Shown one piece after another: positions 17,513 through 27,301 of a DNA stretch of 64,000 nt. The DNA is from Streptomyces cylindrosporus (lineage in GTDB: Bacteria > Actinomycetota > Actinomycetes > Streptomycetales > Streptomycetaceae), in assembly GCF_022698165.1 (NCBI RefSeq), contig NZ_JALDAY010000005.1, positions 186,001 to 250,000 of the forward strand, read 5' to 3'. Within the stretch, counting starts at the first letter, position 1; each line of letters opens with the position of its first letter. Made by a program: the position numbers and the translations under genes. The notes below the pieces were generated by a model. It saw only the letters and a program-made list of their open reading frames with translations. It had not been told where the DNA came from and made no database searches.

Positions 17513-17974
17513 ATGTCCCCATTAACCCCACGAAACCAGACATCGGTGGGCTCGCTGGCCTGGGAAGTGATCGGCGTGATCGACACCGAAGGCGACTGCG
17601 CCGAGTGGACCTTCCCCGCGGACCCCGGCGCCGTACGCAACGCCCGCGCAGCGGTCCGCGGTCAACTGCACACCTGGCACCTGGACACCCTCGGCGACCT
17701 CGCAACCCTGCTGGTCAGCGAGCTGGTCACCAACTCCCTGCGGCACGCCACCGGCCCCATCGGCGTCCGCCTGGTCCGCCCCGCGAGCCTCCCCGACGTC
17801 CTGCTCGTGGAGGTCTCCGACCCGCTCCCCGACCCGCCCCGTGAACGCGTGGCCCGCCCCGAGGACGAGAGCGGCCGCGGACTCCAGCTGGTCGCCCACT
17901 CGTCCCGCCGCTGGGGTACCCGCCCCGGCGAGGCGGGTAAGACCGTGTGGTTCGAACTCGCGGTACCCGGCTGA
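17513..17974 (+). CDS. Anti-sigma-type ATP-binding protein (HATPase_c_2)
   Basis: 153 residues from ATG 17513; in-frame codons reach back to 17465, so the start is uncertain. It is a GHKL ATPase of the RsbW/SpoIIAB type: N box SELVTNSLRHA, G1 region VEVSDPLPDPP and G2 SGRGLQLVAHSSRRWG. Such proteins usually hold a sigma factor or anti-sigma antagonist and may phosphorylate the latter. Its fold is repeated as the last domain of the phosphatase gene that follows, so the two may work in one partner-switch pathway. Confidence 0.87.
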   Translation: MSPLTPRNQTSVGSLAWEVIGVIDTEGDCAEWTFPADPGAVRNARAAVRGQLHTWHLDTLGDLATLLVSELVTNSLRHATGPIGVRLVRPASLPDVLLVEVSDPLPDPPRERVARPEDESGRGLQLVAHSSRRWGTRPGEAGKTVWFELAVPG

Positions 17975-18224
17975 TCCGGCTGTACGACCGCCCCCACCCT
18001 GTCGACCGTCTGGTTCAGGCCAGTGGCAGTTGTCGGCGGGCGTGATTCGACGAGGTGTTGGCTGGTTAGAAGACTGGAAGTGTTCTCGCAGCCGGGACCG
18101 AAAACCGTCGGGACCGTGCTGTGATCGTGAACACCGTGTTGTGCGGCGCCGTAGTGCTGGATACTGCGGGCAGCCGCCCCCGGTGACCGGTGCCGGACGC
18201 GGTGAGCTGGAGGGGACGGTTCGC

Positions 18225-20891
18225 GTGAGCGAGATACCAGCGAAGGCCACGGAGTCCACGGACCCGTCGGACGGCGCGAGGTCGGAGGCCGTGGGCGATG
18301 CCGCCGCGGACGCGACGACGCGCGCGACGACGGATGGCGCGGGGCTTCGTGACACCGGCCTGGGCGACCCGCCCGGCGCAGACGCGATGTGGCAGAGCAG
18401 TCCGCCCGGCTCGATCTACGACTACATCAAGGTCGCGTCCTTCTCCATCGGCCCCGACGGCCTGGTCGACCAGTGGAGCCTCAGGGCCGAGCAGCTCTTC
18501 GGCATCCCCGCGGAGCACGCCGTCGGCATGGACCCCATCGAGGCGTTCATCGACTCCGACCTGCGCGAGCAGGGCCAGCGCAAGATGGCCGAGATCCTCG
18601 ACGGACGGGAGTGGACCGGTGTGGTCCCCTTCCGGATGCCGGAGACGGCCGACGGCGAGTGCGGCCGGGAGGGCCTCGCCGAGGTCTATGTCATGCCGAC
18701 GCGGACCGAGGAGGGCGAGAAGGCGGCCGTCTGCATCGTCGTCGACGTCCGCACCCTCCGCAGCATCGAGACCGACCTCGCCGCCTCGCAGGCGATTTTC
18801 GGTCAATCTCCGTTCGGCTTCCTGCTGATCGACCCCGACCTGCGGGTCCGGCGCGCCAACCAGCGGTTCGCCTCCCTCTTCGGCGGCAGCCCGGACGACC
18901 ACCGCGGCAAGGGCGTCCACGACTACCTGCCGCGCCCCGAGGCCGAGCGGGTTGCCGCGACCCTGCGCCGGGTCCTGGAGACCGGCGACTCCATCACGGA
19001 CATGCACGTCACGGGCTTTCTGCCGGGCTCGGACGAGCGCCGGCACTGGTCCATCAACCTCTACCGCGTGCACAGCGGCTCCGGGCGCCCCATCGGCATC
19101 GCCTGGCTCGGAACCGACATCACCGCCCGCCGCGCCGCCGCCCGGGAAGCGGCCTCCGCACGGCGCAATCTCGCCCTTCTGAACGAGGCCGGCGCCCGCA
19201 TAGGCAACTCCCTCGACCTGGAAACCACCGCCCGCGAACTCCTCGACGTCGTCGTCCCCGGCTTCTGCGACCTCGCGACGGTCGACCTCTACCAGGGCCT
19301 GCTGGCCGGCGACGAGACCCCGCCGGGCCTCGCCGACGGCAGCGCGGAACTGCGCCGGGTGGCCTTCGCCAGCGCGGTCTCCGACGCCCCGTTCATCGGC
19401 TCGGGCCCGCCCGTGTCGGTCGGCGCGGTCCACCACTTCCCGTTCAACTCGCCCTGCGCGGACGCCCTGCGCACGGCCCGCCCGCAGCTCGTCCCCGCCG
19501 AGGAGGGCGGCCTCGTCCAGTCGACGCTGGCCGTGCCGATGGTCGCCCACGACACGGTCGTGGGGCTGGCGCAGTTCGCCCGTACGAAGGGCAGCGAGCC
19601 GTTCGGCGACCGGGACCGCGACCTCGCGGTCGAGCTCGCCGCCCGCGCCGCCGTCTGTATCGACAACGCCCGCCTCTACCGCCGCGAGCACGAACGCGCG
19701 CTGATCCTGCAGCGCTCCCTGCTCCCGCCCGGCGACCCGGTCGCCTCCGGCCTCGACATCGCCTGCCGCTACCTCCCCGGCAACTCCTCCGCGGACCGCC
19801 CCAGTGAGGTCGGCGGCGACTGGTTCGACGTGATCGAACTGCCGGGCCACCGCACGGCGTTGGTGGTCGGCGACGTGATGGGCCGTGGCCTGCGCGCGGC
19901 GGTGGCGATGGGTGAACTCCGCTCCGCGGTACGGACACTGGCCCTGCTCGACCTCGAACCGGCCGAAGTCCTCAGCGCGTTGGACGAGATCGCCCGCGGC
20001 CTCGGCGCGCCCGGCGGCGTCCAGCAGGCCACCCGCGCGGCCCGCCGCCCCCGCGAGGCCGACCTCTCCGAGGTGTATCTCGCGACCTGCGTCTACGCGG
20101 TCTACGACTCCGTCACCCGCCGCTGCACGTTCGCCAACGCGGGCCATCTGCCGCCGGTCCTGGTCGAACCCGGCGAGGACGCGCTGATGCTGGACGTCCC
20201 GCCGGGCATGCCGCTCGGCGTCGGCGGGGAGCCCTTCGAGGAGGTGGAGGTCGAACTACCCGAAGGCGCCCTGCTCGCGCTCTACACGGATGGACTGGTC
20301 GAAAGCCGCGATCACCCCCTCGACGAGGGCCTCCAGGCATTCGTGGGCGCGCTGACCGATCCCACCCGTCCGCTGGAGGACGTCTGCGACCACGTCCTCA
20401 ACACCCTCGACACGCACCACGGCGAGGACGACATCGCGCTGCTCATGGCCCGTGTGCAGGGGCTGCCCGCCGACTCGGTGGGCGACTGGACGCTGCCGCG
20501 GGAGCCGCGGAGCGTCGGCCGGGCCCGTGAGTACGCGCGCGGCCAGCTGCTGACATGGGATCTGGAGCCGTTGGTCGACACGACGGAGCTGCTGGTCAGC
20601 GAGCTGGTGACGAACGCTCTGCGGTACGGCGAGGGTGACATCCGGCTGCGGCTGCTGCTGGATCGCACACTGGTCTGCGAGGTCTGGGACTCCGGCCTCG
20701 TCCAGCCCCGCCGCCGCCGCGCCCGCGACACCGACGAGGGCGGCCGCGGCCTTCAGCTCGTCGGCCTCCTGAGCGCCGCGTGGGGCTCCCGCCGTACACC
20801 ACGCGGCAAGACGGTGTGGTTCGAACTGCCGTTGCCGGACGGGGAGACGGGACTCGCGGATCCTGCGGAGGCTCTGCTGAGTCTGTTCTGA
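18225..20891 (+). CDS. PAS-PAS-GAF-PP2C(SpoIIE)-HATPase signalling protein
   Basis: 888 residues. PAS 1 about 65-180, PAS 2 about 190-310 (FGQSPFGFLLIDPDLRVRRA), GAF about 315-480, PP2C/SpoIIE phosphatase about 490-720 (ILQRSLLPPG, metal residues in GGDWFDV and VGDVMGRG, then ALYTDGLVE), and a C-terminal HATPase_c_2 domain from ~745 (SELVTNALRYG, GGRGLQLVGLLSAAWG). It carries both enzyme types of a partner-switch module: a Ser/Thr phosphatase for an anti-anti-sigma protein and an anti-sigma-like kinase fold. Start chosen at GTG 18225 with GGAGGGGA 9 bp upstream; longer in-frame extension lacks domain character. Confidence 0.92.
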   Translation: MSEIPAKATESTDPSDGARSEAVGDAAADATTRATTDGAGLRDTGLGDPPGADAMWQSSPPGSIYDYIKVASFSIGPDGLVDQWSLRAEQLFGIPAEHAVGMDPIEAFIDSDLREQGQRKMAEILDGREWTGVVPFRMPETADGECGREGLAEVYVMPTRTEEGEKAAVCIVVDVRTLRSIETDLAASQAIFGQSPFGFLLIDPDLRVRRANQRFASLFGGSPDDHRGKGVHDYLPRPEAERVAATLRRVLETGDSITDMHVTGFLPGSDERRHWSINLYRVHSGSGRPIGIAWLGTDITARRAAAREAASARRNLALLNEAGARIGNSLDLETTARELLDVVVPGFCDLATVDLYQGLLAGDETPPGLADGSAELRRVAFASAVSDAPFIGSGPPVSVGAVHHFPFNSPCADALRTARPQLVPAEEGGLVQSTLAVPMVAHDTVVGLAQFARTKGSEPFGDRDRDLAVELAARAAVCIDNARLYRREHERALILQRSLLPPGDPVASGLDIACRYLPGNSSADRPSEVGGDWFDVIELPGHRTALVVGDVMGRGLRAAVAMGELRSAVRTLALLDLEPAEVLSALDEIARGLGAPGGVQQATRAARRPREADLSEVYLATCVYAVYDSVTRRCTFANAGHLPPVLVEPGEDALMLDVPPGMPLGVGGEPFEEVEVELPEGALLALYTDGLVESRDHPLDEGLQAFVGALTDPTRPLEDVCDHVLNTLDTHHGEDDIALLMARVQGLPADSVGDWTLPREPRSVGRAREYARGQLLTWDLEPLVDTTELLVSELVTNALRYGEGDIRLRLLLDRTLVCEVWDSGLVQPRRRRARDTDEGGRGLQLVGLLSAAWGSRRTPRGKTVWFELPLPDGETGLADPAEALLSLF

Positions 20892-20898
20892 GCGCGCC

Positions 20899-22404
20899 CT
20901 AAGTCGAATTGTTCCCTCGGCGAGTGCGGGTGCGTGGGCCGCCGTACGTCGGGGGTGTGCCGTCGGGGGAGATCACTCCGCCCAGGACTGCTCCCGCCAC
21001 TCCGGCCGCGTGGTTCTCGTACGGGTTGCCGTGCAGGCGTACGTCCTGTTCGGCGAGGGCTCGGGACTCGCGGGCGAGGGTGTCGGAAGGCAGGCGTTCC
21101 GCTTCTGTCAGTCGCGTGCGGGCCGTGGCGCCCACCGCGCCCCTGTGCGTCGCCACGAAACCGGCCGCCCCGGCGATATCGCTCCGCGCGACCAGGAGCG
21201 CGGCGGCCGACAGGACTCCGGTCCGCCCCACTCCGACCGCCCTGGTCGCCGTCACGATCCGGCGGAGCGCGTCGAGGGGGTCGTACGGGCCGGTCGCGGT
21301 CAGTTCTTCCCGTACGGCGGCCAGCACGAGGTCGGCGTGGGTGACGCCTTCCCCGCGTATCCCGGACAGCTCCGCCTCCGCTCCCGTCAGCGCGGCCGGT
21401 ATCAGCGCTGCCGCCGACGCCAGGGCCGTGCCCAGGCGGTCGATGCCGGTGATGAACTCGTCGGCCTGCGCGATCGCTCCCTCGGCCGCGCGCAGATGAC
21501 GTACCGCCGCCGCTCCCTCACCCCTGTCGGCCGACTGGCGGGCCTCGTTGAGCCGGGTCGTGGCGAACAGCAGCCGGTCCTTGGCCTGTTCGACGTGGCC
21601 GGTGATGTCGGCGACCGCCGAGGGGCCGTATCGCGCGGTCAGCTCCGCCGACGTAGCCTCCGTCGCTCCGGTCCGGCCCGCCAGCTCGCGGAAACGGGCC
21701 TCGGCCAGCTCCAGCGCCTCCCCGATCCCGTCCTCCAGCCCCCGCAGCCGGTCGAACCCCTCCGCCTCCGCGTCCAGCCGCCGCCCCGCCTCCTGACACC
21801 GCCCGACCATCCCGGCCAGCGCGTGCCGCCGAGCCGTCCCGTCCTCGGGTATGCCGTCGTCGTACTGCCGGCGCATGCGGAAAGCGGCCGACAGTTCGGC
21901 CTCGGCATCCCGTACGGCCCGCGCGAAGGGCTCCACGGCGGCGGTGCCGGAACGGGCCTCGGCGAAGGCGAGTTCCTCCCGGCTGGTGCGCACACAGTCG
22001 TCGGTCTCGACGAGCAACACCCGTACGTGATCGTCCAGTTCGGCCAGTTCGTTGAGCGGAGGCGCTCCGGGTGCTGCCGGGGCGGGGGCGCCGCCGGGTG
22101 TCGTGCGGGTCCGGGACCGCCGGGTGCGCCGTACATAGCCGTATGCGGCGAGCGACACCGCCGCCCCCACGGCGACCAGCGGCAGGACCAGATCGGCGGC
22201 CGAGGTCTCGTCCTCGGCGGCGGTGACCTGCGCGCTCGTCGAGTGCGCCCGCGCGTCCGGGGGTGCCCCGCCGTCACTGATCGTCATCCCGGGCAGCAGC
22301 AGCCACACCACCCCGGCCAGCCCGCCCACCAGGGTGTGCACCACCCGCACGGATATGTGGGAGGTGGCCCGCCGGGGCCGGCCCCGAATCAAGGATGACG
22401 TCAC
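20899..22404 (-). CDS. Membrane protein related to the C-terminal part of TPM-domain proteins
   Basis: 501 residues from GTG 22404. Residues ~15-35 are hydrophobic (signal or anchor), a second helix lies around 75-95 before a basic RRTRRSRTR patch, and the remainder is a long helical/coiled-coil region (ELDDHVRVLLVETDDCVRTS, FARAVRDAEAELSAAFRMRR) known from the C-terminal half of actinobacterial TPM-domain proteins. The TPM domain itself, normally between the two helices, is absent. Function unknown; likely a membrane-tethered coiled coil. A TTG at 22455 is an alternative start. Confidence 0.78.
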   Translation of the reverse strand: MTSSLIRGRPRRATSHISVRVVHTLVGGLAGVVWLLLPGMTISDGGAPPDARAHSTSAQVTAAEDETSAADLVLPLVAVGAAVSLAAYGYVRRTRRSRTRTTPGGAPAPAAPGAPPLNELAELDDHVRVLLVETDDCVRTSREELAFAEARSGTAAVEPFARAVRDAEAELSAAFRMRRQYDDGIPEDGTARRHALAGMVGRCQEAGRRLDAEAEGFDRLRGLEDGIGEALELAEARFRELAGRTGATEATSAELTARYGPSAVADITGHVEQAKDRLLFATTRLNEARQSADRGEGAAAVRHLRAAEGAIAQADEFITGIDRLGTALASAAALIPAALTGAEAELSGIRGEGVTHADLVLAAVREELTATGPYDPLDALRRIVTATRAVGVGRTGVLSAAALLVARSDIAGAAGFVATHRGAVGATARTRLTEAERLPSDTLARESRALAEQDVRLHGNPYENHAAGVAGAVLGGVISPDGTPPTYGGPRTRTRRGNNST

Positions 22405-22476
22405 ATTTCGGAGCGTATGAGGAGGAATGCGCGGGCGCGAGCGGGATGGGGCCAACGATGCCGGAGGGGGGCCGGG

Positions 22477-23562
22477 TCACCAGCTGACCGCGGCCGCCAC
22501 CGGGCGGTGGTCGCTGTCCGTGGCCGGCAGGACCCATGAGCTCTCCGGGCGGACCCCGCGCACCAGGATCTGGTCGATGCGCGCGATCGGGAACTTCGCC
22601 GGCCAGGTGAAGCCGAAGCCGTCCCCGGCCTCGGTCTGGGCGGAGTCCAGCCGTGCGGTGAGGCCGGCGAAGGCGCGGTCGTCGGTGGTGCCGTTCAGGT
22701 CGCCGAGCAGCACCATCCGCTTGTTCGGCTCGGCGGCGACGGCCTTCGCGAGGGCCTTCGCGTTGCGGTCCCGGCTCTCCGTCCAGAAGCCGGTCCTGGG
22801 CAGCAGGCGTACGGATCCCAGGTGGGCCACGTACACCGCCAGCGGGCCCCGGTCCGTGGCGACCGTGGCGCGCAGCGCCCGGTTGTCGGCCAGTGTGGCG
22901 GCGGCGGGCTTGGTGGCCGCCAGCGGTCCGGCGTCCGTCTCGATCCCGACCGGCCGGGCGTCCGACAGCGGCAGCTTGCTCCACAGCCCGACCGTGCCCT
23001 GGACGGTGTGGTAGCGGTACGTCGTCGCCAGCGCCTTCTCGTACGCGCCCGTCGCCTGCGGGGTCAGCTCCTCCAGCGCCAGCACGTCCGCGCCGGAGGC
23101 GGCCAGGTCGCGGGCGGTGCCGGACGGGTCGGGGTTGTCGGCGCCGACGTTGTGACTGGCCACGACGAGGTCGCCGCCCGCGTGGGACTTGTCCGTGAGC
23201 AGGCCGCCGAACAGGTTCAGCCACACGGTGACCGGCAGCAGCAGCGCCAGCACCGCGACGGCGGAGCGGCGCCACAGGGCTCCGGCCAGCAACGGGACGA
23301 GCAGCAGGCCGAACCACGGCAGCACGCTCTCCACCAGGCTGCCGACGCCCCCGGTGTTCGGGATCTCCGTGTGCAGCAGCATGAGCAGACCGAGCAGCAG
23401 CGCCGCCGCGGCCGGCACCCGGCCGCGCTTCCAGGGGCCCGGCCGGGCCGCGGCGCGGATCACCCGGCGGAGGCTCGCGCGCCGGACGCCCGCGACTTCC
23501 TGCTCGGCCCCCGGCCGCGCCGGCGTCCGCTCCCGCGTACGGTCGGTCACCGTCTCGCTCAC
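22477..23562 (-). CDS. Membrane-anchored endonuclease/exonuclease/phosphatase (EEP) family protein
   Basis: 361 residues. Three hydrophobic helices lie between residues ~48 and 125; the C-terminal 220 residues are an EEP domain with SHNVGADN, ALEELTPQ, the catalytic GDLNGT and the final SDHRPVAA. These enzymes cut phosphodiester or phosphomonoester bonds (DNA, lipids or inositol phosphates); with the membrane helices, the catalytic part probably faces outside. Starts at GTG 23562, divergent from the response-regulator gene. Confidence 0.88.
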   Translation of the reverse strand: MSETVTDRTRERTPARPGAEQEVAGVRRASLRRVIRAAARPGPWKRGRVPAAAALLLGLLMLLHTEIPNTGGVGSLVESVLPWFGLLLVPLLAGALWRRSAVAVLALLLPVTVWLNLFGGLLTDKSHAGGDLVVASHNVGADNPDPSGTARDLAASGADVLALEELTPQATGAYEKALATTYRYHTVQGTVGLWSKLPLSDARPVGIETDAGPLAATKPAAATLADNRALRATVATDRGPLAVYVAHLGSVRLLPRTGFWTESRDRNAKALAKAVAAEPNKRMVLLGDLNGTTDDRAFAGLTARLDSAQTEAGDGFGFTWPAKFPIARIDQILVRGVRPESSWVLPATDSDHRPVAAAVSW

Positions 23563-23681
23563 CGCTGGGCCCTCGCGTCCTGGGCGGGGGCGGCGTACCT
23601 GAGCGGGCAGCGGTTCGGCGTTCGGGCCGGTGGCGGGGTTCCATGCATGCTGCCAGTCAAGACGGCGCGGTGTTGCCGTCC

Positions 23682-23713
23682 CGTATGCGGTTTTCGATAT
23701 GCCCGCGATATGC
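23682..23713. promoter_or_regulatory. Direct repeats CGATATGC (OmpR-type site candidate)
   Basis: CGATATGC occurs at 23695-23702 and 23706-23713, an 11-bp period, with a related CGTATGC at 23682-23688. Helically phased direct repeats are the usual binding pattern of OmpR/PhoB-type regulators; the site is 22 bp upstream of such a gene. Confidence 0.45.
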
Positions 23714-23735
23714 GCGGGCTCCTAGCATCGGGAGC

Positions 23736-24423
<688 letters not shown>

Positions 24424-24431
<8 letters not shown>

Positions 24432-25524
24432 GGCACCCGGGCTGAGCGTTCGTTTCAAGCTCACCCTCAGCTATGCGGGATTCCTGGTGCTCGCGGGGGC
24501 CTCGGTGCTCGCCCTGTGGTCGGTCCTCCTGATGCTCTTCCCGGACTCCGTGATGATCAGGGCCACGAGGGGTGGTATCGGCGGGGCGTTCGCTCCGGGG
24601 CGCTCCAACACCCAGCAGGCCTTCGGGGAGGTGGCGGCCGCCGTCCTGGTGTTCCTGCTCGTGTTCGGCCTGGTCGGGGGGTGGATCCTCGCCGGCCGCA
24701 TGCTCGCGCCGCTGACCCGTATCACGGACGCGACCCGCCTGGCCGCGGACGGCTCGCTCTCCCACCGCATCCGGCTGCCGGGCCGCACGGACGAGTTCCG
24801 TGAACTCGCCGACGCCTTCGACGCGATGCTCGCCCGGCTCGAAGCGCACGTCGAGGACCAGCGCAGGTTCGCGGCCAACGCCTCCCACGAGCTGCGCACC
24901 CCGCTCGCCGTCTCCAAGGCGCTCCTGGAGGTGGCCCGCTCCGACCCGAAGCGCGACACCGGCGAGCTCATCGACCGCCTCCACGCGGTCAACACCCGGG
25001 CGATCGACCTCACCGAGGCCCTGCTCCTGGTCAGCCGCGCCGAGCAGCGGTCCTTCACCCGGGAGCGCGTCGACCTGTCCCTCCTGGCGGAGGAGGCCAC
25101 CGAAACCCTCCTCCCGCTCGCGGAGAAGCACGGCGTCACCATCGAGACCTCCGGCGACATCACGCCGACGACCGGATCACCGGCGCTGCTGCTCCAGCTG
25201 ACCACGAACCTGGTGCACAACGCGATCGTCCACAACCTGCCCGAGAAGGGCACCGTCCGGGTCTCCACCGCCGTCCGCCCCAAGTCCGTGCTGCTCACGG
25301 TCGAGAACACGGGCGAGAAGCTCCTCCCGCAGATGGCCTCGACCCTCACCGAACCCTTCCGCCGCGGCACCGCACGCATCCACACCGATCACGCGGGCGT
25401 CGGCCTCGGCCTGGCCATCGTCAAGACCATCGCCGACGCGCACGACGCGACGCTGACCCTCACCCCGCGGCCCGGCGGCGGCCTCCTCGTCGCGGTGGAA
25501 CTGCCCGCGCCGACGCAGGAGTGA
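24424..25524 (+). CDS. Sensor histidine kinase
   Basis: 366 residues. Two membrane helices (about 16-38 and 72-95) enclose a short external loop of ~35 residues, then HAMP (RMLAPLTRITDATRLAADGS), HisKA with His155 (ANASHELRTPLAV) and a HATPase domain (NLVHNAIVHN, GVGLGLAIVKTI). The small outer loop suggests sensing within the membrane or through a partner. GTG start, translationally coupled with the response regulator gene. Confidence 0.93.
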
Positions 25525-25581
25525 CCCGAGCCCGCCGAAATCCGGCTGCGGCCGCATCGGGCGTGATGCGAGGATCCCCCG

Positions 25582-26550
25582 ATGACCGCCGCCCGCAAGC
25601 ACCTGACCCGCGACGACCTCGCCCCCCTCGCGCGCGCGGCGACCGGCCGCGGCCTGTCCGCCGTCGACCGCCTGCGCGGCGGCAGCAAGAAGGGCGCCTA
25701 CCGCCTCGCCCTCGACGACGACACCACCGCCGTCGCCTACGTCTGGTCGCCCGACGAGGACTACTGGGACACCGACCCGCCCGACCTCCGCGACCCCTTC
25801 TCCCACGGCACCGGTTTCGACCTGTTCACGGCGGCGTACGACCGCCTGACCGCGGCCGGCGTCCGCACACCCCGCCTCCTGTACGCCGGTGACGGCCAGG
25901 TGGTCGTCGAGGACATGGCGGGCGGCAGCCTGGAGGAGGCCCTGCGCCGGGACCCGGCCGCGGCACGCGCCTCCCTGGACCTGCTCGCCGCCCAGCTCGG
26001 ACAGCTGCACGCCCACGAGGGCCCGACCTTCGGCAAGGTCGCCCTGGTCGACAACGGCGGTACCCCGTCGGCCCGTTCATGCGAACAGCGCGTCACCGAG
26101 GGCGCTCTGCGCGACATCGAGGAGATCGCCGTACGGGATCCACGGGCGGCCGCGGCCCGCGAGCAACTCACGGACGCCGTACGGGCGTTGGCGGCCGCCG
26201 TCCGCCCACGTGCCCGGTACTCCCTCATCCACGGCGAACTCGGCCCGGACCACGTCCTGTTGACGCCGGACGGGCGCCCGGCCCTCATCGACATCGAGGG
26301 GCTGCTGTACTTCGACGTGGAGTGGGAGCACGTGTTCCTGCGGCTCCGCTTCCAGCGGCACTACGAAGCCCTGCACGTCCCGGACCTCGACGAGGACCGG
26401 CTCCGGCTGTATCGCCTGGCCATGCATCTGTCCCTGGTGGCGGGCCCGTTGAGGCTGCTGGACGGCGACTTCCCGGACCGGGTGCGGTTCCGGGACATCG
26501 CGGAGCACAACCTCCGGCAGGCGCTCAGCCTCCTGACGGCCTCCTCATGA
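25582..26550 (+). CDS. Phosphotransferase of the APH/choline-kinase fold
   Basis: 322 residues with the aminoglycoside-phosphotransferase fold: N-lobe GGSKKGAYRLAL, V-V-EDMAGG hinge, and the catalytic loop IHGELGPDHVLL followed by ALIDIEG. The usual catalytic loop is HGDxxxxN; here position 219 is Glu and position 224 is His, as in some HGE-type relatives. The acceptor is unknown, and resistance should not be assumed. A 57-bp gap separates it from the kinase gene. It converges with sdhB, overlapping by 26 bp. Confidence 0.82.
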   Translation: MTAARKHLTRDDLAPLARAATGRGLSAVDRLRGGSKKGAYRLALDDDTTAVAYVWSPDEDYWDTDPPDLRDPFSHGTGFDLFTAAYDRLTAAGVRTPRLLYAGDGQVVVEDMAGGSLEEALRRDPAAARASLDLLAAQLGQLHAHEGPTFGKVALVDNGGTPSARSCEQRVTEGALRDIEEIAVRDPRAAAAREQLTDAVRALAAAVRPRARYSLIHGELGPDHVLLTPDGRPALIDIEGLLYFDVEWEHVFLRLRFQRHYEALHVPDLDEDRLRLYRLAMHLSLVAGPLRLLDGDFPDRVRFRDIAEHNLRQALSLLTASS

Positions 26551-27301
26551 TCTTCGAGCCGAGCCACACCAGCGGGTCGTACTTGCGGTCAACGGCCCGT
26601 TCCTTCAGGGGAATCAGCGCGTTGTCCGTGATGTGGATGCCCTCCGGGCAGACCTCCGTGCAGCACTTGGTGATGTTGCAGTAGCCGAGGCCGTGCTCGT
26701 CCTGGGCGGTCTTCTTGCGGTCCAGGCCGGACTCGGCGGCGGCGTCCAGCGGATGCATGTCCAGCTCCGCGACCCGCATGAGGAAACGGGGCCCGGCGAA
26801 GGCGGACTTGTTCTCCTCGTGGTCGCGGACCACATGGCAGGTGTCCTGGCACAGGAAGCACTCGATGCACTTGCGGAACTCCTGCGAGCGGTCCACGTCC
26901 TCCTGGAACATGCGGTACTCGCCGGGGCCCACCCCCTCCGGCGGCACGAACGCCGGCACCTCGCGCGCCTTGGTGTAGTTGAAGCCGACGTCGGTCACCA
27001 GGTCCCGTACCACCGGGAAGGCACGCAGCGGGGTGACCGTGATCGTCTCCTCGCGGGTGAAGACCGACATACGGGTCATGCACATCAGGCGCGGGCGGCC
27101 GTTGATCTCGGCGGAGCACGAACCGCACTTTCCCGCCTTGCAGTTCCAGCGGACGGCGAGGTCGGGGGCCTGGGTCGCCTGGAGGCGGTGGATGATGTCG
27201 AGCACCACCTCGCCGTCGTTCACCTCGACCTCGAAGTCCTCCAGGCCGCCGCCCTCGACGTCACCCCGCCACACCTTGAAGCGGGCCTCGTAGCTGCTCA
27301 C
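26525..27301 (-). CDS. sdhB: Succinate dehydrogenase iron-sulfur subunit (Sdh1 type)
   Basis: 258 residues. N-terminal plant-ferredoxin-like domain with [2Fe-2S] ligands Cys54, Cys59, Cys62 and Cys74; C-terminal alpha domain with CIECFLCQDTC and CNITKCCTEVCPEGI for the [4Fe-4S] and [3Fe-4S] clusters. It passes electrons from the flavoprotein to quinone at the membrane. GTG start at 27301 overlaps the sdhA stop (GTGA). The size matches mycobacterial Sdh1 iron-sulfur subunits as recalled. Confidence 0.93.
   Translation of the reverse strand: MSSYEARFKVWRGDVEGGGLEDFEVEVNDGEVVLDIIHRLQATQAPDLAVRWNCKAGKCGSCSAEINGRPRLMCMTRMSVFTREETITVTPLRAFPVVRDLVTDVGFNYTKAREVPAFVPPEGVGPGEYRMFQEDVDRSQEFRKCIECFLCQDTCHVVRDHEENKSAFAGPRFLMRVAELDMHPLDAAAESGLDRKKTAQDEHGLGYCNITKCCTEVCPEGIHITDNALIPLKERAVDRKYDPLVWLGSKIMRRPSGG

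Noticed and set aside
18009..18024. dre-like palindrome TCTGGTTCAGGCCAGT upstream of the phosphatase gene
   Set aside because: Only 12 of 16 consensus positions, and the core TAGA is lost; chance matches of this quality are expected.
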